Shown here: positions 1-12,300 of the stretch, piece by piece
Numbering within the stretch: the stretch's first letter is position 1
Layout of the letters: each line of letters opens with the position of its first letter
Source: Lingula anatina
Taxonomy: Eukaryota > Brachiopoda > Lingulata > Lingulida > Lingulidae
Direction: 5' to 3'
Assembly: GCF_001039355.2 (NCBI RefSeq)
Contig: NW_019775669.1
Span: forward strand, 198,802-262,801
Length of the DNA: 64,000 nt
The notes under the pieces: generated by a model
Told to the model about the DNA's origin: nothing
The model's input: the letters and a program-made list of their open reading frames with translations, nothing else
Databases searched by the model: none
Position numbers and translations under genes: made by a program

Positions 1-251
1 TATATATATAGGGGTTAATTAAAGTTTTCCCTGAATAGATGCATGCAGGAAAACTGGTAAGCTTTAAATTATTAGAAGTATTGTTAGTTCTGGTATGGAC
101 TGAACAAAAAGAATAGACACATCACTCAGTAGACTATTGATATTTTAAGTAGTTCAAAGAACGGATGGACTATACTAACATAACATAACATAACTGTTGT
201 TAGTAGGATTTTAACAAAAACTTTGTCATTTTCACAAGCAGCCTAACTTAC

Positions 252-382
252 CTTTATGTTTTTGTTTCTAATGACTCCATTTGACTGTGGTGTAAGCATA
301 CCAGAAGAAGATAAAGACTTCAGATCTCCATTACTGTGCAAGGTTTGCAACTCCAGGTCTCCATTGGTGCTGAGATGCTCAC
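252..382 (-). CDS. Sodium channel exon: II-III linker, last exon in window
   Basis: Encodes [20 protein letters not shown] and [19 protein letters not shown], with two NGDL repeats. Ends in phase 0 at GTAAGT; domain III must lie beyond position 1. Confidence 0.85.
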
Positions 383-3300
383 CTAAACATAAAAAGGATA
401 TTTCGTAAACATAACTAAATAATAACAGTATCTCTTTTCTCACACAGAACATACTTTTTTGGTTAACACAAGTAGGGAGTTCAAAATGTTTTCTAATAAT
501 ATTGCTTGAATTGGCAATTACCAAAAAACTTAAAATGGATGTTTGCCAAAAATAAAAAATATGCTGTTCATATAAGTATTTTTCATGTTTCAGTTTTACT
601 ATTCTTATAACTAACAACCAATAAACACATACCATTCTGACCAACTTTATGTTTTTCATCATAAAGGCCTTCATCCTCAATCTTAAAGGTGACCTCTGGT
701 ATCGTTTTCTCCTTGTCTGGGTTGACTTCTTCATTTTTGTTTGGTTCCACCTTCGCCATGGACCCTTCCCTCGATGGACTGACAGTGGTGCTTTTCTTTC
801 GGAATACTCCAATCTTCAAGGCTGCACGTAGTTTTTTCAGTAATCTGCTCTCCTTTTTCTTCTTTTTCTTGGTGTTTTCTCCCTCAGATAAACTGTCACT
901 GCCAAATGAATTCAGCAACAAGGCAAGGAAAAGGTTCAACACCTAAAACAAATAAAATTCAAACGAAATGTGCTTATAATATACGTAAATGCTTTGCATA
1001 TACAATTTCATTTGGACAGTAACTTTTTTCTTATCAATCTAAATTGCCTGAATACTATTCGATTTACCAGTAAATCTGTTTCCATGTATGATAAAATGTA
1101 TCATCATGCCCAGATTTTTATGCTTGCCAAAGTTATCATATCAAATAACACTCTATCAATCTGAGCTTAATTTGTTCTCCCAGCTACAAAAATATTTTAA
1201 AAAATAACAACATATAATCTCTTCATACCAAGAAATTCCCCAGCATCAAGGTGATGAGAAACACTGGAATGCATGCCCCTGTTTGGCTAACAGCATTGGC
1301 ATCAGCCTGCATACAGTCCCACAGAGGTTCTATCCACTCTCCACATAGGATACGGAACACCATCATCAGTGCGTGGCCCAGGTCATTGAAGTGCCACCTG
1401 GAATAAGTTATCCATTTATTTGTCAGTTCTGACATTTATTTATTCGTTATTATTGTTATACAATAACAATGGTGAGTGATGTAATTGAAAACATGTTTCA
1501 ATATAATCTTATGGCTATAGATTACTTGGCTTTTTTTAGAGTAAGGGTCTGAAAGAGGAATGTCAATTTAAGATTTTTGCCGCTTGACTGACTTATGTAT
1601 CAATTATGTTAATTTCTAATATACTCAGAGGCTACATATATATACCTGTCATTTAACCCTATGTCATCTGCAAAAGCTTTTAGGTATGCATTCCTGAAGA
1701 GTTGCATGCCAATGACAGCAAAGATGTACATCACTATGGCCAACACAATGGTCACATTGGTCAAAGAGCCCATGGTCTTCAAAATGATGGTCAGCAAAAC
1801 ACGCATGGTTGTCCAAGACTGGGCTAGCTTGAACACACGGAACTGCAAAGCAATGATCATTCATGTTATTTTTTAGATAAATGACATAAATACTTGATAT
1901 TATGTTGTAACCAAGGTGTGTTTACTATGCCGCTTAAGATTAAAAAAAAAAACACAGCAAATGCTGTATTTTAAGGGGCCGTAGCAATAGTCCGAAGGTT
2001 CAATAGTCCGAAGGTTCATTGGTCCGAATGTGCACTATAGAACCTTCGGACCAATGAACCCTTGATTAAAAAATCGATAAAAATGTTACCACTTTTCGGA
2101 CCAATAAACCTTCGGACCAATGAACCTTCAGACTATCGAGACGCCCCCTATTTTAATACCCACCAGTCTCAGTGTCCTAACAGATGACACTCCTGGCAAA
2201 CTGGCCAAGTTAGCCCATAGTAACACCAGCTCCAACAGGCTGAACACTACGATCACAAAATCAAAGACATTCCAACCACTTTTGAAGTAGTCTTTGGCCA
2301 GGGCCATTAGCTTAAGGACAGCTTCCAGTGTGAAGATGGTTGTAAATAACTGGAAAATGAAAAAAAAAGCAATGAAGTGGGTCCATTGTTAGTTACTTTG
2401 AAAGAAATAGAACAATAACAGATGGATCAATTTCATCTTGGTCAATAATTGAAAAGGTGGCCCTACATTGTCATATCCTCTTTTCATTTCTACATTAAAA
2501 AATATTCAATATTTAATCACATCTGACTCAAAAAGCCATATCTATATGTCATTTGCATCAAAATCACTTATTCACACAATTTCCATTACTGCCAGATGGC
2601 CCATTCATGTGGAGCACAATAAAGATATAAATATGAGCATACAACTTACATAGTTGAAGTAATCCATTGTGTTCTTGAGATCATTGGGCATATTAACATG
2701 TTCAATGGCCATGAACAGTGTATTGAGCATGATGCATGCAGTTATGAACCACTCAAACAGTGGTTCCGAGGTGATCTTGTGGCAGATTATTTGACAGGTT
2801 CTCCAGCTTGGGTAATGGCAGCAGCATTTAAGGCAGCATTTACAGTTTCTATCCGCATATTCATCTTCTGATTCTAAAATGTTGGAAAGTATCAATGTTG
2901 ATTGATTTGGAATGATTGGTTATTTCAAGACTCCACGCAAACTGATAAAATTGATAAAAACTTACATGTAGTCAGGCAAGTAGTTAACATAGCATATAGA
3001 AGTAAACATCATCCATGGGGCATTCTTACCTTTTAAATGCCCAATAAAGTAATCTTAATAGTAAAGACACTCACATAATAATAAAAAAAATAATTATTAA
3101 GCCACGTCAATTAAATAACTAAGGAAAATAAGATGTATTTGTTGCAGATACTGATTTAAATCATTTTGATAAAAATGTCATAAAATGATGAAATAATGAG
3201 GTCATTTTCAATTAAAATCTTCATCCTTTTTAGTAAACTTTCTAATGCTAGGTGATTGTGTGATGTTATCAAAAATTTACTACAACTAGTGATTCTGTGA

Positions 3301-6300
3301 TACCTTAAGTTTTCAAATAAGATTATGTGAATTCATTAATGCTATATGATATGTTGTGGTTTGAATGAATAACTATAGAGAGTAAATAAAAAAGTTAATA
3401 GTAAAATGTAACTGATGCTCCATAAAACCTAATAATGTGAACTGAGTCTGCAGTGGAAATATCCATTATGTAAATAAGAATGAATACCATAAATGTGACC
3501 TAGCAAAGAATGGGCTCTCAGTTATGGAATCATGGTCAAATTTAGTTCGAAAAATAAATAGGGTCCACCAACCAAAACATTTTTCGTCAATTTTGTTTAA
3601 ATATTGAAGAAGTCCAATACAGTCTAAGTCACATCTATGACTAGTTTATAATACAAGAATATAGAGCAAACGCAGAGTGATAAAATACTTCAGTAATACA
3701 GTGTGTATTACTGGTGTGACTCTGATTTCAAAGCAGCAAAAAAGTCTTAACTTAATTGAAATATGTAAAGTGGCCACTTGCACAGTTTTTCTTTTTAAAA
3801 TCCCATCCATTGTTTTACCAATTTTTACAATAAACTCTATCAATTAAGTTTTACTTTATGCTGCCATGAAACTTATCATTTCATCAGTGTCAAAGAATTT
3901 CTCGAACCTTCATCTGCAGGGTCACTCTCTTTGGGGAGTTCGTCACTTCTAAGTGACATTGTTTCTGTGACAATAAAAATAATTGGACAAAAATGATATA
4001 ATTTTTCATTTTGGATCCTGGTTGAATTGCAAAAACCACTCTGTGCACCATGTACTAATCAATGTAAATGAATAAGCCAATATAGAGGAACATTTCAAAT
4101 AAAGCATGAGAGCATTACAAACATAGCAGTAAAAAGGGTAATTGACATTTTGCTACCAGGTTTTCAATTCTTCAAATATAGCAAGATTAACAGAAAAATC
4201 TGCAAATCACAAATTCCTCAATATCTGTTTACATATCACTTGTCCAGTTTTCATATGGACTGAAAAGTAGCTTTATCTACAAGAAAACGGCAGTGCACTA
4301 TTGCAGTCATAACCTTGATTTGACAACTACTGCGGAAGATTCAAATTTAATCTAGTCCCCAGCAAAGAATAACTTGACAATTTATCAGAGCTGCAATTGC
4401 CTGGTATTGACTTATTGTAGTATATGCCATATGTGCAGTTATTGACACTTTATTCTGTTGTAAAAGAAGCATTTAAAGTCAAAATGAACAGTTTTTTTTT
4501 CAAGTGATTTTGGCCAGTTTTAAAGTTATCCAAACAATCCATCCTTGATTTACAGAGCCTAAAAAGATAACTTAGCTGCATATTTATCTGATTTCATTTT
4601 TCAAAAACTGGTATTATCAGGAAAGTGCAACATTAGTGACAATTAACTCTTTTTTTTCACCACAAGGAATTACTAGTATCATTTCTTCCTATAATAGGTT
4701 AATTCACGTATTGTGCATTCCCTGGTGATTTGCATGTCCAATACAGTTAAATTTATACCAGGCACACAGTGACAAAAGAGATCAATAGTATTGGCTTCAC
4801 TTTCTGAAACAGTTTACACAGCACAATCCTTTCAATACCACGCATAAGTATAAAATTATTTCATCTGGTTTGTTAAACAAGTTAATAGGTATGTAAGTCT
4901 TAATCAAAGCAAATATATGCAGGTCGTGTATCAACTTCTTAAAACAGTTGAAGAAAATATCTTAACTATTTACTAATACTCAAATACAATACAATACAAT
5001 ACAATACAATACAATACAATACAATACAATAAAATAAAATAATGTTTATTTTGTGTCAGAAAAAATGAAAGTAATGAAAGTAATTAACTTACATTGTACA
5101 AGTCAATTTCTTTCTAAAATACATGCAAAACTGAAAAGGGGATACCCATTTGTACATTCAATACTGAAATGGAATGGAACATTTAAACAAGCCAGCAGAC
5201 CATTTGATAATTTATGTAAACGTACCTTTATTATCAACCACACTGCCCAGCTGGTCTGCCTCTTTATCTTTATTTTCCACTTTTGTCTCCACAATTTTCA
5301 CTCCAGAAGTTGATACCTAAAAAATTTCCAGATTATGTTAGTTTTTATTTTTTTTTTCTTATTATCTTTTTTCTAATTGTTACCTCAGTTTTTTTCCATG
5401 ATTTCTTGATACAATATTCAATGGTTATTCCACCCACCCATCCATTAAAAACTTATACTAAAACTTAAAAGTGTGCAGTTCAAATATTTGACCAGATTTT
5501 ATGGGCCAATGCTATATAAAGGATTATTGCAGTTTTTGATAGCCATAAAATGGGTGGCATTTTTTAAATCACACCATATGACACAAAGTATAAAAAAAAG
5601 GAAAAAAATACAAATTCACATACTTTATGATACATGTTGCATAAAATGTCACTGCAAAATAAAAGCTTAAATGTCTTACACAAATATATTTTAAATTACC
5701 TTTGATCCATCAACTGTCTCTTTCTGGTGAGCTTCATCTTCACTCATCTTATTGTGGAATTCTGAGCTAGCGATAGTTTCCACCAAGGTGTCCTGTGTGC
5801 CCATGGTATCTGTTTCACTCTCCATGGTGAAGGTGGCATTATCTTTGCCCTGTTCTGCAAACTTTTTCCTCTTATCTTCAGCATTTTCAACCGCTGTATA
5901 ATTATTTCCAATGACTTTTTCAGTATCTTTGCTGACACTTCTGAGGCTCACTTTACTCCCAACATTTCCCTTTTTAAGATCTGTGTGACTTTTCCCCGCA
6001 TGGCCATTTTCTGAGCTGTGTAGGCTGTGTGCACTTCCATTTTGGTGGACAGTATCAACTTTTAAATGATTTTTGTCAGGCTCATCTCCTCTCAGATCTG
6101 TGTGCGATGATAATATATGGCCTGACAGTTTTGTCACATCTAGCACAGCTTTGGAACCCTGTTTCTTTTTCTTTTGTTTTGCTTTCAATATTGCTTTCTT
6201 TTCTTTTCTCTTTTGTTCTTTTTCTTTCCTTTCACGTTCCTAAGTTTCAAAGTAAAAAATAATGTAAATACACTGTACAAGTGCACTTCCACTGGATTTA

Positions 6301-9300
6301 ATATGCTGTATCAAAATATCAAACAGGTACTTAAAACTTGTCTTAAAAACATCTTACAAGTTCTATGACATTTTTAGGGTTCTGTGTTGAGTCAGGGATG
6401 ATATATTATGTATATCTATTAGTCTGTTGTATTGTTATTATTTATAAGAAAATCTATTTATTGCCATAAAAATGTTAGGGAAAGAAGGAAAATGGTGAGA
6501 TGAAATTCATTTGGTAGAAAAATCTTTGTTCCAAAGTTCATAAAACAAGTTTCTAAATGTATATACAGCAACCATTCTAACTAACAATAAAAATATCCAT
6601 GTACTCAGTTTTATTCTACAAATGTGATTGTCCATGTATAGGTGGTCAAACACCAGAAGTCTGGTTTCCACAGCAAAAGGCATCAAATGACCACTTTCTA
6701 TGGTTGCAGGCTTCAAAACATGGTGCCACATCAGTGATTACATAAACACTCCAGTAGCCACGAAAATTCAACAGTCTCATTTAATATTCATGGCAAGGTA
6801 AGCATACCCAACAATAGAGCCAAACCTTTTTTTCAACACACCTTCAATAGGTGTAGAAACAAGAATAACACACCAGAGAATACCTCATCTTGGACTTAAT
6901 TGTATATGTTTCATATAGAACAAAAGGTCTAGTGTAGCAACTCTGCCACTGGCAATGTATTGAAACTGCTCTGCAAATAAACCTTTGCTGACACAATGGG
7001 AATAATTTCTGCACCATTTCAAAAGAATATCCACCTAACCCTTGGCCAGAAACTGTAGCAGTTCATATAAGTGAGTTTTCAGAAACAAGCATGTCACTTT
7101 GTAACATACTTATATATAACAGACAAAGTCTGTCTGTAAATTTGTACAGGTGACTTGATCAAGTCACATGTGGGAGCCAGAAATCTACAGGACCCAAAAG
7201 CTACAGCCTTTATGACCCAAACTTTTGTGTGGTTAAATTATAATAACACCTGATTGTGCAAAATTGAACTTGCATAAAGAGCTAAAAATTGCTGTTGATA
7301 TTACTTTTTTGGGCCATAGCTATTGAGACTGTGTAACTTTTCCACAGTTTGTTAGTCTAAAAGGGGGTCCAGTGTTATGCATCACACTGATGAGTGAATG
7401 TTTCTATTACCTTACACCTACTGTATTCAAAACCATAATTTGATACATAATGTTTATTTGTTATGTATCAAAACAGTAACCAAGAAGAGGTACCATGTAC
7501 AATTTTAATATTTCTTATTTTAATCCAAAAGTCTTTTATCAACAAAGGAAAAATAATAAGTAACTGGCAGCCTTAAAAAAACAGAACCAACTCATTATCT
7601 ACAGACATTGAAAATCATTAACTGAAAACTTGTTTGGGGATTCCCAGTTGTGTGAATCCAATATAAAATGATAAAGTTGCATGATAAAACTCAAAAGTAC
7701 CCTGACTTTTTTTTTAAGATGCATGATTACTTCCCCCCAGGTATAACATCAAGCGACATACTTGACAACACACTAATTATTTGTAGGACATGCTCCACTT
7801 CTCTTCAGTTACTAATCACCTTCAAATAGCTTTATCCAGGTATATATGCTTTTGGCGTGTTTTTATCTAAAGTGGTGGCAAGATTTTGTTTACGAAACTG
7901 GCTCACAAATACGAACTTACATTTTCACAACTCATTTAATCATCCTTATATTCACCGATATACAGTAGTTGCTATCCATTCTTAAGTGACCTGAGCATAA
8001 AAAGACAAGAGAGTGAGAGAGAGAAAGAGAGTCAGAGGAAGAGAGAGGGAGATCCTACCGCTTCTTGTGCCTTTGCTTCCTCTTCATATGACATAGCCAC
8101 CACTGCCAGCAGTAGGTTGATGAGATAGAAGGAACCAAAAAATACAATGGCCATGAAGAATAGTATGTTCCAGCCACCAGCAACCTTTACAACCTGACAA
8201 AACCAAATGCATATATGTCACCATCGTATTGAATTTCCTATTTCTGTTATTCAAATTAGAAAATCAATGGTATCTTGGGTTATTACCAAAGAGGCCATGT
8301 GAATATTTATTCAAAAGTTGACTTTCACAACAAAACATATTTTTATGCATTTATGTGTTCTACAATAAAGTATATAGTAAGAAAAGCTATAGTATGTAAA
8401 TACAATGTATCATATAGCACTGGCCATTTATTGTTTACATATATGAACTTTGGATGACAATCAGCCTCCAAACAAAATGCTGAAAAGACAATTTCAGCCA
8501 GAAAGTCCAAAACCATGGTTCTCGACATTGCAAGTAAATCTTACTTTGTTGTAAGTGTCTTCCCAAAAGTCCAAAGTGACTAGCTGGAATATGTTCAGCA
8601 TGGCCCAAATAAAGTCATCGAAGTGTGTGTAGTCATTGTTTGGGTTGAGCCCTTGGTCTGGAAGGCATAGATAGCCATTTGGGCAGCCCCTGGAAACAAA
8701 ACATTATTTGGCATTTAAGAAAAAATTTCAGCACTATTTCAACAAGTACCTGGTATTAACTTTACCCCTCAGATACAAAGTTTGACCCAAACATGTTAAT
8801 TAAATGATTAAACAGGATGGCCTTGTGAATCAATTTGCTAGTGATATATAATTAATTGTCTGACACAACTCTATAATATAACGATAATTGCTATTTGACT
8901 GGGTCTGCAGTTTTGGTGTGGGGATATAATTCAGTGATCCAGGATTGTTCTTAAAACAAAACTATTATTTTTTTTTTTTACTTTTTAACCAGCCTGGTTC
9001 TACATTTGTGTTGTAATGCATACTGATTATATAATAACGTTCAATAATCTAATAGTGAATTTATTTTTCTTAATGTATTACAAAAAGATTAAAGGACAAT
9101 TCACACTTGCAATATTATCAGGGTACATCGTTAAGTTAACTGTAATTCTAATGAGTGCTAATTAGTATTTGAATAGAATGAAGTGCCTGTTACCAACAAC
9201 TTGTATATGGTATTTACTTTATGCTGGGAACATACCAGAATGTTCCAACATCTCTAACAACATTATTGGTGCTTCACCTGCCCTGTGCATAACACTAATT

Positions 9301-12300
9301 CTTATTTCTATATACCTAACAGTCACCAGTAATCTTTAAAACAAATAAAATATCTTGCCACGCTTATCCTGTATCTAGTATACTATTAGGGAAGGAGGTT
9401 ATAGAATCTTAAACTTACTGTGTGCCTGACACGTTTCCACACAATTGATACCCCCCATCTCCATCATCATACCAATGAGCTGAAATAAAGAGATATGTTA
9501 AATAATGACAAATAATCAATAACCCTCGGTTTTCAACATGTACAACTACTTCAAACTCTAAGGTATTGTTCTTATTTTCTCCTCATGGTGAAATCGAATA
9601 AGAAACTTAAACCTCCAGGTAGTTCAAGTTTATTTGATAATTCAAGCTTTACTGTTGAAGTTGTGAATAACCACTGAAGAAAATTAGCCTGTGTAAAGTA
9701 ACAGGTCCTTGGTGACTACAGAGAAAAAACAATGATCTCAAGTACTTTTATCTTACGTAAAATAACCCATAGGTTTCATTACCTGACTGAGCTATCCAAT
9801 CTGCATAATATTCGTGATAGGTTGTAAAGTTTGTTCCATTGGGTAAAGTTGCAGGAGGGATCTCTATGCACTTGTTTAGCAGGAGACCCATGTAAAGTTG
9901 AATGGCAAACAAAGAGAGGACTGTCATGCAGAAAACTATTAGCACCATCACTTCAGCTAACATCTTCATTGACTTGAACACTGCACTGATGATTGTCTTT
10001 AAACCTGAGGAGAAAGAATGAAACTATGTTATGGTGTACTTGGAAAAAAGATCAAAATTATGAGAACCAATGCAGTTTTTTTTTTTTTTTTTGAAAGCTT
10101 GCCCTTTTTGCATGCAATTTTTTTTTTTTGTTCTTTTTAAAACAATATATTATATTATAATGAAATTCATTCTTTTAGAAAACATTTGAAATAAACCATT
10201 TAAATTTATAGACAACTTAAATTTTGACCCAGTGCACTATTTATTTATTTTTCTAATGATAGACCATTTCTTCAGTACTAAATATCAGGTGAAACAAGAA
10301 TACCTGGCAGTATAGCAAATGTCTTAAATGCTCTCAAAACTCGGAATGTCCTCAATGCTGCTATTCCTCCGATTTCAGAGTTTTGGTCTTTAAGTATCCA
10401 TTTTTCTAACAACACAGTGATATAGCTGGAAAGGAAATATATCAACTAGTTTATTTAATATATTAGGCAAAATTAAGTGGAAAATCTAATTTAATGCATA
10501 TTAAACATAAACCTAATTTAACATTCATATGAATTTTAAAGATTATCATGAAATCTTGAAGTAACATCTTTATAATTTGTTAATCTTCTAACTGAAAACA
10601 AACACACACTAAGATGTATATGTAAATAGGTGTTGAAAAAAGGTTGTGAAATTTTTGCAAAACAATAAATAAATAAATAAACGACACTAAAATCAGGCTC
10701 ATTTCCTCCCACCACTTTTGCTGAATATTGTTATGATAAGGAAGTGCTGAAATATTTTGTTCTCTCTACTCTGCTCTGTTCTCTTTGCTGGTGTGAGTAT
10801 ATGTTGGGGGGATGGGGGTTCATAATTGTTAATTTAGCATTTGGCACAATACCACTCATAAACTGATTTTTCTTATCTCCATCAAACTTGTACCTGATCA
10901 GATAAGTCAAGAGATTGACTTATCAATCAATATCATTCATGGCAATTGCACCTCAAAATACTATAGATTTAGGAATCTTAATTTAGGCCAGACACTGTGG
11001 TCACTTTGGTTGCCATAGATCACCAAAACCAACAAAAATCTTACAGATGAAATATTGTGGTACACAGAATATGCAGGTGGTATAAATGGAGCCATTAGCT
11101 GCTAGGCAGCTCTGCCGGTGTGCTGCTGGAGGCCACAGATCAGCTGGCACCTTTACATTGAGCCTGGCTTCTATAGGTCCCCACTTGCTCCTATTGACTC
11201 TCAATCCACATTAATGTGTATCATGTAAACATGGAGGCAGCAAAGTGTTGTTGCATGTATTATGCAGAAAGACTGCTTACACAGACATTCTGTGTATAGC
11301 GACCATGCCACTTCCCAACTTGGCATGGAAATCAAAATAAGAGGTATCATGGTTCACTAGATTGTGCTAAGGAAAAATAAAATTATAAAAAGACTACTGG
11401 GCCAATGACTTGTCACTTAGGGTAATGGTTAACTAATTTGCTGCATACTTTTTCAAAGCTAGTCTTTTGTTCGACATCACTCTTTAGTGCTTTCTTACAT
11501 CATGATCAACAATACTGAATATTCCATGTCAGGCAAAGAAAACACACCAAGATAGAGCCCTCACATTAGTATAAACCCTAAGATAAATTCTGCTCACATA
11601 TTTACTTAAGCTATTGTGGTCATTTAGACATGGACCTTTCAAAGAGTCAAAGATTTTAAAGTCATCTTCCACAAATAATGCAAATTGCACAACCGTGGCT
11701 TATCATTTATTTACTCAATAAGCATGCTAATGAAAGTTAAGATTTCAATATAATACAGGACATTCTAGCAAAGGTGAACTTTTCTTTTTTTTTCTTCTTT
11801 TTTTTTATTCAGGAAACTAGAAAAGCAATTTAAAGAATGCAAATTGAAAATATAAATTGCTATGAACTAATTCATAACCCAGAATTTTGACTAGGGAGGG
11901 GCGGCGGAGAGGGCTGGGAAGCTGGATGCTTCAAATTTCATTCACATTTGCTGTATTGCTTATAATTTGTTTCGTGATGTATAAAAATACTTACGCAAGT
12001 ATGACCACTATAAAATCTAACCAGTTCCAAGGATCTCGTAGATATGTAAATTTGTTGAGAATAAATCCTCTTGCAAGTAATTTGGCAATCATTTCAATGG
12101 TATAAATTCCCAAGAAGACAAACCTATAAAATAAAAGAACATAGTCAATATCAACATTTCTCTTTAAGATTTATCACTATTTTTTAAATAAACATTCAGT
12201 TATCTTGTAGCTGATAAAAGGATGGATAAATAAATAACTGGCCATTGAGGAAGAATGCGTAAACCCAGAAACACAGAGATGTAGATTACAAAAAAAAAAA

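Noticed and set aside
4983-5040. Regular short repeat considered as a CRISPR-like array
   Set aside because: Simple five-base microsatellite in an intron with no spacers; eukaryotic context.
9757-9782. Extending the turret exon to the donor at boundary 9757 as the main form
   Set aside because: Breaks the frame into exon 9479-9419, whose LCGNVSG reading requires phase 1 from donor 9783.
10426-11994. Possible duplicated, mutually exclusive domain I S3-S4 exon
   Set aside because: No second S4-like RxxRxxR coding segment was found in this intron or in the next one.
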